22,135 bases of DNA from Pelargonium cotyledonis (Eukaryota; Streptophyta; Magnoliopsida; Geraniales; Geraniaceae), in the NCBI GenBank assembly GCA_036897625.1, contig JAYMTA010001049.1:1-22135 (forward strand). The letters run 5' to 3'. The position numbers and the translations under genes were made by a program. Shown piece by piece: positions 1 to 9,423 of the stretch (positions within the stretch are counted from its first letter, which is position 1; each line of letters begins with the position of its first letter). Under the pieces are notes generated by a model that was given only the letters and a program-made list of their open reading frames with translations, did not search any database and was not told where the DNA came from.

Positions 1-28
1 CAAACCTGGAATCTCCAATTACCAGAGG

Positions 29-46
29 AAAGGGCACAAGCCCTTT
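29..46 (-). repeat. Leader hairpin, left copy
   Basis: The perfect inverted repeat AAAGGGC-acaa-GCCCTTT has a 7-bp stem and a 4-base loop. It is identical to the hairpin at 8564-8581 and lies within the first upstream ORF of the inferred leader. It could form a stem in the mRNA. A role is not shown. Confidence 0.6.
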
Positions 47-371
47 TTCGATGAGCATGGACTTGCGAGATTAGGGCTCGAGAAGCGAGATTTGGACCAG
101 AGTTTAATCGACGGGTCTCGAAACGAATTGGGCTGATTTGGATCGGCTGCGGTGCGATTCAATTTGTTTAATCGATTGATTTTCTGCGTAGGGTTCGCAA
201 TTCTAGAGAGAGAAACGAGATGATGGATGCGATGTGCTAACACGACACGGCGAATGGAAGAGAAAGTGAGGTGAGAGAGAGAAATGGTTTGGGGTCAAGA
301 AATGGCCAGTTTTGCAAAGGTGTTGGTTGATGGGGACAAGCCCTGCGACACCGTTCTAAGACTGTTTCTTC

Positions 372-409
372 AAACGACGTCGTTTCTTCTCTCGAAAATT
401 TACACGTGT
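372..409 (-). promoter_or_regulatory. Promoter boxes of the left copy: ACGT palindrome and G-box
   Basis: A 14-bp perfect palindrome AAACGACGTCGTTT (372-385) is followed by the G-box ACACGTGT (402-409). Both have counterparts at nearly the same spacing in the right copy. ACGT-core boxes of this kind are bound by plant bZIP and bHLH factors. Retention of both boxes in two diverged copies supports function, but binding is inferred. Confidence 0.55.
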
Positions 410-472
410 AACGGAGGCTTCTGCCTTTTTTTTCTCTACAAATAGTAAGCAATAGCAACTTTTTCTTCTTCC

Positions 473-1250
473 CGGGTAACTACATAACGGAGAAATTGTA
501 AATATCCCCTGCAAATGTCTTTTTTTACTTTTTTTTTTTCGATACATTTTCATGTCTCGATTCTCTGAAATTCATATTAGTATGCGTTCTTTTTACAATG
601 GTGAATAAGTTTACTCACGCCTTAAATACCGCTTAACAATTTATTACTAGTCTTGCACGGCATCTAAAGTAGTGAAAGTCCTAGTGACGTAAAATCTAAT
701 CCCAAAATATGTTAAACCACAACATCACTACTGAATCCGCACATTCATTTCCGTATTCTTTTGACAAAAATTATTATTGCATACAATTTGATGCAAGTAT
801 ATCTCATGTTGATGACGTGACCAAACTATGGCCCTTCACTAACAAAGGATGAAGGAGAGAGTAACAAGATGACTTTCGTGGCTTATAATGTGTCATGTCA
901 GTTTACCTATAATGTAATATATGTGCGAAAGAATTCACTGCATGCAAGGATCTGCTTCCTTAATCCCTGCCCAACATGAAGCATTCATTTGGATTCTTTT
1001 TTTCACTGATAAACAGAATCAATCAAATATTATACATATACAAACTCAGAACAGCCATAGGCTATGTAAATGTAGAGACTGTTGAAGTTGAAGATGATAG
1101 CCAAAAGATGTGTACTGATTCAAGTCATAATACACCCAATCAGAAGTTGAAGATGAAAAAAACTAATTGGCCTGTGCAAATATAAGAATCAACCATCTGC
1201 TAACAGACCAGAACTGATGAGTCAAAAACTAAGATAATTATAGTAAACTA
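473..1250. other. Intergenic stretch between the tandem copies, containing the gene's 3' boundary
   Basis: AT-rich, with no ORF resembling a protein. A minus-strand AATAAA hexamer (TTTATT at 640-645) is present but lies far beyond the likely end of the SUO-like 3' UTR. The poly(A) site cannot be placed. The element at 597-621 is 22/25 identical to 1871-1895, inside the 3' UTR intron. Confidence 0.5.
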
Positions 1251-1340
1251 TATATATGAATCTTGAGAAGAAAAAAATTTGATTGACAGAGAAGATACAA
1301 ACTGGCCACAACACAAGCCAGTCAGGGGAAGTTCATACAT

Positions 1341-1362
1341 CCAATCCAATCCAATCCAATCC
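1341..1362. repeat. (CCAAT)4 microsatellite
   Basis: Four perfect CCAAT units plus CC, located in the probable 3' UTR of the SUO-like gene. Such pentamer runs vary in copy number easily, so this could serve as a polymorphic marker. Confidence 0.85.
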
Positions 1363-1669
1363 TCCTAAGGCAGCAAAAGGAATGGGGGTTTGAAGGTTCA
1401 TTGGGGGCAGAGAGTCAATCTCTAATAGTTTCCTTATAAACTGCAGGCGGCGGCACAGACATCACATGACAGATGACTCTCAGAAAGTTAGATATCTACA
1501 CAGGAAAACCTGTTTGCTTGGCCAATAGCAGAACAGAACTGAACAGATTCAATTCATACAACAATCTCCAACAGGTTTCCAAGGTTAGAATGGGTACAGC
1601 AGCAGCTGTTCTGGTGAATCAACTCCATCAGGACTCTTCTTCAAAATCTACTTTGCTGGAATCTCGGTC

Positions 1670-1956
1670 CTAAAAGTAAAGAGACCAAAACAAAGTACAG
1701 AATTAGCCAAGAACAAACTGAATATTATCATTTGAAGCTAGGCCAATGAAAGAAGAAAGAATTTAATTCATGTACAATATAACATAGATAAACAGATAAC
1801 ATGTTTCTGGAAATTATAATTGCTACAGTAGTTAGTGAAAACTTGTATAGTCAGTTCCATGAAACCGACAAATGGTAGATAAGTTAACTCACGCCCCCAA
1901 CTATACTAACAAAGGTAGTAAATTTGACATCATAAGAAAGATGTGAGGTTACTCAC
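1670..1956 (-). other. Probable 3' UTR intron of the SUO-like gene
   Basis: On the minus strand the donor reads CCTG|GTGAGT, with GT at 1956-1955. The acceptor reads TTTACTTTTAG|GACCG, with AG at 1671-1670 after a T-rich tract. The intron is 287 nt. Both sites match the plant consensus well. The exon junction would fall 56 nt after the stop codon, around the distance at which nonsense-mediated decay can begin. This rests on splice motifs alone, with no transcript evidence. Confidence 0.55.
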
Positions 1957-2012
1957 CAGGCTTTAAACAACTTTGCCTCCCGGCCCCTTAACTACTGCCA
2001 TGAGGGTTGCTT

Positions 2013-5000
2013 TTAACTAAATCTGTCTGCCGCATCCCACCCACCATCAGGCTCCTTTCTCTTTAATACATTCCCTGCCATTTGAAACATTTTCAACTGT
2101 TCCTCAGCCAGGGCCTGTGGAACAGGAAGTGATACCTGCCTTAAGGCCGGGGGCACCCGATCATCTCTCCTTTCTGTATCTGCACCAGGGCCTGCATTAA
2201 GATCCAAACCCTGATTTCCCCATTTCCTACTGTCAGAAGCAACACTACTTGTACCTCCATGAAGGTTCATAACAAAGGGGCGAGAATAAGAAGACGTAAC
2301 AACACCAGCAGGTCCAACTAACTGTGAGGGAATAGTGGGGTAGCAAACTGCTCCACCAGTCGAGGAATCCATAAACGGTGTTGAACCCGAAAAAGAGTTT
2401 GAAGATAGAGGAAAACTGGTCTCAAAAGGAAAGCCGCCTGGATACTGAAATTGGGTAGGAGTTGGAAATGCCACAGCAGGAGTGGAGGACAGAACTGGAC
2501 CCCTGTAGAATTCTGGAACAAAAGCTGTACTCCCAGTGGGCCCCAAGATCCTTTGTGAGCCAGAAGCAGCAACATAACTCTGATCGCCTCTGCCAGGTAA
2601 AATTGGTGGAACGGCTATTGCTGAATACGCATTGCCAGGAGGGAACCAAGAGTAGTTCCCAAACTCTGCACTATTTATTCTTACACCTGGAGTGGTCACC
2701 TGGAAAGGCAAACTGCTTTTATTATGCTGGCTGCGTTGCACTGCTTCAGCGCCAACTTCGTCAAAGCCTGGTCCATTGTTCAAATCAAAGCCTCTAGAAA
2801 TATTAACACCGCCATTAGATAATCCACCAGCTAATGAAGGTCGAGTAGGTAAACAAGGATTTTCCAATCCACAGCTCCTACTCACTGCAAATGGTCCAAC
2901 ATCAGGACTATCATCAACTCTGTTCAAATCAAAATCAAGTCCTCCAGCACCGCGATCAAGAGACCCAGACTCAGAACATGTTGCCTGTGCTGAGCTCCGA
3001 GAAGCAACATCCTCCAAAACTCTCTCATCTGGCACGTTTAGGTCAAAGTCAAAAGCAGGACGACCTTGTTTGTTAGATGGGGCATCAACCACATGGACAT
3101 CAGAGGTATTGCCTGGCATCCTCATATTCTTTCGAGGTTCAGCTGGCCGAAATGCACTTCTGAAAGCTGAGCCTTTCCATCCAAGTTCTCCCTTAGTGCG
3201 CAAAGGGTTTTCGGAAGGAGGGAAAAGCCCTTTGGCAGCAGCAGCTATGGTGATTGAGGCAGGAAAACTCCCAGACAATGAAGACATGGGAAACGGTAAT
3301 GGACAAGGGGAATGTACACTAGCAGAAGTACCTGTAACAGACAATTTAACAAGCTCACCTTGACCACCATCATCAAAACAGAAGCCTTCATTCAAATCAA
3401 AGTCTAGCTTTACCGCCATATATGGCCCAGAAGCAGAAACTGGAACATTTTCCCTAGCAATGTTTCGTTCATCTGTGACCTCTGATTCCAATACATTCAA
3501 CTTCTGCCCACTTGTCTTCTCACACGATTCCTTATCTTGCACAGGAGTTAGTGACGACTCTACACGAGAAACAAATGCACCAGAAACATGACGAAGAGAA
3601 TTATTACTTTCTACATTCTCAGCAAAGTCTTTCTTATGATCGGAGTTCAGTGAATTGGATGAACCTAAATCCATAGCAAGTCTTTCACTCTTCAGACCAT
3701 GACCAACTGCTTTCAGGTCAACAGTCGTATCAGCCTTGGACTCCGAATGAGTATCAGTATCTTTCACTTTACCCTCAAAGGACTGCAGATTAATTTCGGC
3801 CACAAGAGGTTGCTTCTTCTCTGTGAAAACTACACTGCTAGACTCTTTGTCAACTTTTTTCTGGTATTCACCAACCTTTTCTGAAGATGAGACAGGTGAT
3901 TTGTCATTGACTTCGATCTCAAAATTTCCAATTGGCTTTGTAGCATCCAATGCCACTGCGTTATTACTCTCTAAAGTTCTTTCATCTGCCTGATCAACTT
4001 TATCATCTTCGTTCAACAAATGAGTCTTCCCTTTCAATTTTGAATCAGATATACTACTACTTCTAATATCGTGAACTCCTGATTTTCTTTGCTCATGAGA
4101 AAGGCCACATCCCTCAGCCTCGGAGCTATCCTCATTTTTAGCATGGACAAGAGAAGACAAAGCTATGGAAGCATCATGTGTTAGCTCACCAAGTTGCACA
4201 CCAGACCTCAGGCATGAGTCATCTGCATTTTGTTGCAATTTAGTCACGGAAGAATTCAATTGTACACTGCACTCCCCTGATTTCTCTTCAGGGTAAAATG
4301 AAGTACCATTTCGGTCCCCAGAGAAGGTTGGAGATACAGGGATTGCAGTATTTCTAACTTCATCTTTAGCCTGTAATGAATCAACAGTATCTCCGTGACT
4401 GTTAGTAGCACCACCATTTGCTCCATCATTTGGTTGACATCGGGTTTGTGCAACTTCTTCACCTGATTGCCTCAATCTGCTATTAGTGCCTGAGCATGAT
4501 TCTTCAGGAGCTGGTGAACTTCTACCAAGAGAGCTGGATGGTGACACATTTTCAGATTTGTATTCTCCAGTAGCCACACTAGCTAGCAGATTCATACCTC
4601 TGTGATCTCCAGGCGATGGAGTCGCACTAGATTCAGAGAACTTGGCACAGCTTTCAATCAAAGCATTAATGGAGCTTAAAGAAGCATCACAAGATTTTGC
4701 AGCTCTAGGCACCATGCCCAGTGATGAGCTCGTAGCTTTAGACACTTCCAACAATTTATCACCTTCCTCACCTCCCCGGCGCCGTTCATCGCAATGAGGC
4801 AACCGATTACCACCATCTAAAACGGTCAATCCATCTCTGTCATGACACACTTCAGTGTTTATATTTGATACAGATGAAACTCGAAACATGTCACTCTTCC
4901 CCTTCAGTTTTCTTTCATGGTTGTCAAGCTTCTCTGCAGTATCTCTGCCACCAGTACCAACAGGATCTTCAAAAGAAACTCCTCCACCACCACCTCTGCC

Positions 5001-8000
5001 GGGACTACGACCAGTGTTAGGCAACCTGAGAATCAGACGTTGACTATTTCCATGATCAGCATGGGGAACATCAGGTGAATTTTCATGTGTAATTCCAGTT
5101 GATGATGCCTTTTCAGAAGACAAATTCTTATTTGACACACTAACTTTTACTGAACCAGTTTCCTTTTGAACCACAGCTGCACCAAGAATTCCATTGCTTG
5201 TTTTGCGGTGGCGAGAACCACTAGATAATTTATTCACACTCACTGACCCAGCAGTGGACCTGCAAGATGAACCAACAGTTTTTGCATGATCACTTGAACA
5301 AGACTGACTGTTGTTTTGAGATTGACTAGAAGAGCTGCTTCTCTCCGCTTTATTTGGAGTCAAGGGTACGTCAGAGCTTCCACCTGCAGCTGATGTTCTG
5401 AAGTTTGATTCCTTCAAATTGGCACCTGCCGATGAAGGTAAGGATTTCGTTGAGCAGGGAGACAATGATGACTTTGCAGCAGAATCCCCCGAGCCAAGTT
5501 TACCCTGAGAAGATTTAGATGCAGATGGTTGCAGAACAAAGACCTTTGGGGAAATCTCAGAGTATCCCACCGCTTTCCTGTTACCAACATTAGAAACTTC
5601 CGAAGGCACTTGCTTCATAGGCCAAGATACGCTACGACTTGGGCCGGACTTAGCATCATTCATATTCATTTCTGCCTCTACACGTTTCTTCCATGTGTCC
5701 ACCAAACTTCTTGCTTTCTTCTGAATATCTGAATTCTTATTACTGCGTAAATGATTCACAGACTTGCCAATATTACATGTTTGTAGTGCATGAAGATTTA
5801 CAGGCACCTTATCAAGAGCACGGAGTAAAGCCAACAGAAATTCCTCAACAGATTTATCGCTTTCTTTCGGGTTACTACCATCACCGATTTTCCCTTTGTG
5901 GACCTCTTGGAGCCACTCGTCCAAAACAGGCAAACCCTTAAGACGTACAAAATGTTCAAGACAATCATACCTATCAGTCACTGCTATCACATCAACAAGC
6001 AATTTTCGGCCCGCCAAATCTAATTTCTTATCAACACTGTCAGGTTGCATGAGTTGCACTAATTTTTCGACCCCTTCCAAGTCCACCACACCTCCCTTGT
6101 CTGTAATTTTAGTGATCTCAGACTTCAGCATGTCATCCTCTGTTCTTGATACACGTTCCCGTTTAATAGGATCTGAACTCTGATCACCACGTTCCCTCTT
6201 CTTTCCTTTAGACTGAGACGAAAACGAGGTGGCGGTGTTCTGTATACTATCAGAACCAGACTTTAATTGCTGCGTTGATGCCGGACCATTCAAGGGTTTA
6301 GGAGATCGTCCTCCAGACTGCATTGTACCATGCATTTCTAATCGAGTTTTGTCTAATAGCTTATCTACTTCCTCTTGTCGTCCCTGTGTTTGACAAGCAG
6401 ACTAAGATGTAGTTAAATTTCTCGTAATGTACAAAACTGTGAAAATTAAGACTTAAACTAAAACACTCACTTTAATATAATCTTTATCGGTTAACCACCA
6501 TAAACACTTGTTCTCAGTATCATACACTCGTCTGCACACAAATGAGGATATCCCTGAAGGAAGTTCAACACTTTTACGAAGGAATGAGACTTTACACGGA
6601 TGGAGTAACGATGCAGCAGGTATCTCATCCTTATGAAAGGAGTAAAAGACCTCGTTGGGCGCAGCTTCCAGCAAGTTACCTTTTCCAAGCTCTATGTCGG
6701 CTGGTCGGTAAAGCCAATTTACACCTAATTTTAAACTGTCCTGTTTATCTACTGTTAGACAACGAATTATTCCAATAAATGGTGGGGACTCCTGGGGCGG
6801 CTTGAAAAGTGCGCAGTCACCAACACAAATTTTGCGTCCATCCTGCAATCAGAAAATGATGTCATGAAAACCAGATTTAAACTCAACTGTGAGAGGGATA
6901 AATGTTGTCACTACATATTTACAAGCAAGAAAGGTAAAATTTAAATGAATGTTATAGAACGCAACACTAGAATCTTAAATTTTGAAGATAGAAGATAATG
7001 TATCCAGCTATTGCCAACATGATTTTAACTACAAAACACAAAATGAATCTTAAAAGAATACATAAGTTGACCCTAAGGCACAAAACAAACTGAATAAACC
7101 AATCAATTAAGCCATGCATTATAAGTTATTAAGATTATTGCACCAGGCTTGATGATTCATGTGTCTATATCATCCATTTACGTACTGAAAACAAGTACAA
7201 GTTTATACACCACATAGCACCCACAAACTACTGCAAGTTTCAAACAACCTCTATGCAACCAAATGAAGAATAAGAAAAAACAAATAGCTCCCCTGAGTGA
7301 TCTAATCACTATTGTCAATTTATAAAATTGAACCCAAAAATCACCTCACAAAATAAAAAGGTCTAACCCAGAACTTAAAAGCGCATTTTGAATGGGAAAA
7401 ACTGTAGCTACAAGTTCATACAAATACAGCAAGTCAATCTGTAAACAGAAAAATAAGAACATTTAATAAAACAAGACAATAGCACATAATTTAACACACA
7501 TAGCAAATTCAAAACAGTATTCCTAACCATTAGTACCAACAACACTATTTTCTTCTTCCAATCATGAATTAGTATGAAACTGTCTACCCACATATCGAAT
7601 CATAATAAAATTAACCTTTGCCGCAGATAAAAGCTACACAGGACACAGAATTATGAGTGTACCAAACAAAAATACCAGACACTATACAGTGTGTGATGTG
7701 ATGTGACGTGACAATTAATACTAGATTAGAAGAGAATTGCAAACAAACCAAAAGCCCAAAGATAAAAATTTGAAAAAAAAACAATAATTATAAATCGAAA
7801 AATAGATGTATGAATACATATAGTTCAAATCAGAACACCGTAACCAAACTGGGTCACATGATGGAGGAATATGTGGAAGCCTAGAAGGGGATATATTCTG
7901 TATTGTGGAACAGGTTTAAGTGATTAAAAATAAAACCATATGAGTGTAAACCAAGAGCATCAAAAAAATACAAGCGCAATTCTATATTAATAGGGTATAT

Positions 8001-8384
8001 AGAGCACATAACAGGATGCATTCCATATATGTGTCCAATTGAATAAAAATGTAGAATTTATGAACACGATGAAATCAAGTAACCTAGGGCTAAAAATCGA
8101 TCAATCGAGTACAAACAAGTTATATACAAAACAGAAACCTATAGAAAATGATAAGCCAGAAAGGAAGATTATCATTACAAATTAATTGAGCAAAAAAAAA
8201 ACATCAGAGACGACAACCAACACACCCAAAAAAACAACGTAACCAGAGAAAGGGGCATATTTTATACTTTGCAAAAGGAATCCGGGCTTGACGAATCGGA
8301 ATCAGCTACAAACGTCGCGCGGGAAGGTTCCGGCCACATGTGCCGACTCTGTATCCACTTCTTACCACCCAAGCACCCATGCAT
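2013..8384 (-). CDS. SUO: SUO-like protein: BAH domain, TFIIS N-terminal (LW) domain, C-terminal GW/DLN motifs; three coding exons
   Basis: Assembled from exons 8268-8384, 6471-6842 and 2013-6383. Both introns are GT-AG and phase 0, giving a CDS of 4860 nt and 1619 aa. Arabidopsis SUO is about 1613 aa, so the gene looks complete. Domains in order: a short N-terminus with RHMW (residues 15-18); a BAH domain (about 40-162); a basic stretch with KGKKRERG and IKRERV (about 222-241), a likely nuclear signal; a TFIIS N-terminal helical domain (about 260-400, with EWLQEVHKGK and LVDTWKKRVEAEM); a long Ser-rich, low-complexity middle; then five DLN motifs (about 1157, 1275, 1313, 1363 and 1557) and GW/WG pairs at about 1231, 1551 and 1611. 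In Arabidopsis, SUO is needed for translational repression by miRNAs and its GW motifs are linked to silencing. BAH domains read modified histones, and TFIIS-N domains are docking modules of the transcription machinery. No frameshift or premature stop is seen. Family assignment is firm. The function of this copy is inferred. Confidence 0.93.
6384..6470 (-). other. Intron 2 of the SUO-like gene (87 nt)
   Basis: Donor GTGAGT at 6470, acceptor AACACAG ending at 6384. After splicing, exon 3 begins GRQEEVDKLLDKTRLEM, matching the charged helix after the BAH domain in SUO proteins. Removing the intron keeps the frame. Confidence 0.85.
6471..6842 (-). CDS. SUO: Coding exon 2 of the SUO-like gene: BAH domain
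   Basis: It encodes 124 residues (40-163), from DGRKICVGDC to LTDKDYIK. The acceptor is TTGCAG|GAT (AG at 6844-6843) and the donor is AAA|GTGAGT (GT at 6470-6469). BAH landmarks include VGDCALFKPP near the start, a central YSFHKDEIPAASLLHPCKV, and FVCRRVYD followed by LWWLTDKDYI at the end. BAH domains are protein-interaction modules, often nucleosome or methyl-lysine readers. The whole domain lies in one exon bounded by phase-0 introns. Confidence 0.92.
6843..8267 (-). other. Intron 1 of the SUO-like gene (1425 nt)
   Basis: AT-rich, with no protein-like ORF. A long first intron next to a short first exon is common in plant housekeeping genes and often carries positive regulatory elements. 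No specific element, nested gene or small-RNA hairpin was recognised in it. Confidence 0.8.
8268..8384 (-). CDS. SUO: Coding exon 1 of the SUO-like gene (39 codons)
   Basis: The ATG at 8384-8382 opens MHGCLGGKKWIQSRHMW and the exon ends PDSFCK at donor AAA|GTATAA (GT at 8267-8266). The next exon starts DGRKICVGDC, giving DSFCK-DGRKICVGDC, which fits the join in known SUO proteins (DSFIK-DGRKI as recalled for Arabidopsis). MHG and RHMW are also typical of the family N-terminus. The exon lies in a different frame from the longer ORF (8306-8494) on the same strand. That ORF has a TTG start and is rejected as the coding frame. Confidence 0.85.
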
Positions 8385-8770
8385 ATCCCTCCATCAGCCT
8401 TGTTTAGAGAGCAATCGATCCTGACTTCGTTCTTAAACAGAAACATCAATCCCGATCCAATTCCCACCTCAAAAGCAGAAATTTCAAAAAGCAAACCCTA
8501 GATTCCTATAATTGAAGCTGCGTAAAACCCTAGATCAAACCTGGAATCTCCAATTACCAGAGGAAAGGGCACAAGCCCTTTTTCGATGAGCATGGACTTG
8601 CGAGATTAGGGCTTGGGAAGCGAGATTTGGACCAGAGTTTTATCGACGGGTCTCGGGAGGAATTAGGGTGATTTGGATCGGTTGCGGGGCGATTCAATTC
8701 GTATAATCGATAGATTCTCTGCGTAGGGTTCGCAATTCTAGAGAGAGAGATGAGACGATGGTTGCGATGT
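8385..8770 (-). promoter_or_regulatory. 5' leader of the SUO-like gene with three upstream AUGs
   Basis: The upstream boundary is approximate because no transcript start is known. Read on the minus strand without splicing, it has an upstream ORF of 31 codons (8593-8498, begins MLIEKGLVPFPLVIGD), one of 46 codons (AUG at 8446, stop at 8306-8308, overlapping the main start) and one of 10 codons (8394-8362, MEGYAWVLGW, also overlapping the main start). The last two are out of frame with the CDS, so they would reduce initiation at 8384 if used. Two TAGGGTTT telo-box-like motifs (rc at 8493-8500 and about 8525-8532) also occur. Telo-boxes are typical near starts of plant genes for translation and growth. 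Confidence 0.55.
8564..8581 (-). repeat. Leader hairpin, right copy
   Basis: Perfect inverted repeat AAAGGGC-acaa-GCCCTTT inside the first upstream ORF. It is identical to 29-46, in the 78-base block that has no differences between the two copies. Confidence 0.65.
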
Positions 8771-9036
8771 GCTAACACGAAACGGCGAATGGAAGAGCAA
8801 GTGTGGTGAGTTTGAGAGAGAGAGAGAGAGAAAAAAAAAATGTTTGGTGTCAAGAAATGACCAGTTTTGCAAAGGTGTTGGTTGATGGGGACCAGCCCTA
8901 CGACGCCGTTTTAAGATGGTTTCTTGAAACGACGTCGTCTCTCCCCTCGACATTTTACACGTGTAACGGAGGCTTTTTCTTTCTCTCTTTTTTATTTATC
9001 TGCAAATAGCAAGCAATAGCAACTTTTTCTTCTTCC
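8771..9036 (-). promoter_or_regulatory. Promoter of the SUO-like gene
   Basis: A (GA)n/A tract at about 8813-8840 is CT-rich on the gene's strand, like the pyrimidine patch of TATA-less plant promoters. Upstream of it lie ACGACGTCGT (8929-8938) and the G-box ACACGTGT (8957-8964). Similarity to the left copy ends at about 9036, which marks the upstream limit of the duplicated unit. No clear TATA box was seen. The transcript start is unknown. Confidence 0.6.
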
Positions 9037-9325
9037 TCTTCTTTTTTGTAATAGCATGTGCAATTAGTTAGATAATTCCGAGAAATTGTTTTTAAATGAA
9101 TAATTACAAAATATATAGTTTGTATAATTTTCCATTTTTACTATTTTATGTTTCATTTCACAATATTTTACATATTTTTGTTAATGTTGTAATATGGTTA
9201 AGTTTAGATGATGAGCATAGTCGACTAAGTTTCTATTTACAAACAAAATTCTGTTATTAAGATAGTTATGAAAAAGTGTATGGATGATACATGTCGTGTT
9301 ATATGTCTTATCAATACCTGTATAC

Positions 9326-9423
9326 ATATCACATTGAGTGATATCACAATGTATGATGAGACTATTAGTTAGCAATCAAATGTTAGAGATAATAAATTGA
9401 ATACATATCACGTTGAGTGATAT
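9326..9423. repeat. Two copies of a small hairpin motif
   Basis: ATATCAC-attga-GTGATAT (9326-9344) and ATATCAC-gttga-GTGATAT (9405-9423) each have perfect 7-bp arms and a 5-base loop. They sit 79 bp apart within longer direct repeats (acatatcac...). They may be remnants of a small inverted-repeat element. No target-site duplication was identified. Confidence 0.6.

Larger units (their letters stand above)
1..472 (-). other. 5' leader and promoter of a second, tandem SUO-like gene (truncated by window edge)
   Basis: Base 1 aligns with base 8536. The two stretches stay alignable to about 472 and 9036, with scattered substitutions and a few short indels. The first 78 bases are identical. In the right copy this sequence is the distal 5' leader and promoter of the SUO-like gene, so this stretch should play the same part for a paralogue on the minus strand that continues left of base 1. 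The shared pieces include the 29-46 hairpin, the start of the first upstream ORF (AUG at 56-58 on the minus strand), the AAACGACGTCGTTT palindrome and the ACACGTGT G-box. That the paralogue's coding part exists is inferred. A lone duplicated promoter fragment is the alternative. Confidence 0.75.
1250..2012 (-). other. 3' UTR of the SUO-like gene (distal end uncertain)
   Basis: The sequence after the stop codon on the minus strand. It is apparently split by an intron at 1670-1956. The first UTR piece, 1957-2012, is 56 nt long. The second runs from 1669 leftwards. Its 3' end is uncertain because no clear AATAAA is seen near 1250. No conserved long ORF is found in it. Confidence 0.5.

Noticed and set aside
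2692..3363. 223-codon plus-strand ORF
   Set aside because: Antisense to the conserved SUO-like coding exon. Its composition follows the reverse strand and it has no independent start context.
8306..8494. 62-codon minus-strand ORF over exon 1
   Set aside because: TTG start. The SUO N-terminus is in another frame. Only its internal ATG at 8446 is kept, as an upstream ORF.
8554..8853. 99-codon minus-strand ORF, partly shared with 19-243
   Set aside because: Both copies start at non-ATG codons and lie in the leader/promoter duplication. The shared frame without indels reflects duplication, and amino-acid changes are frequent.
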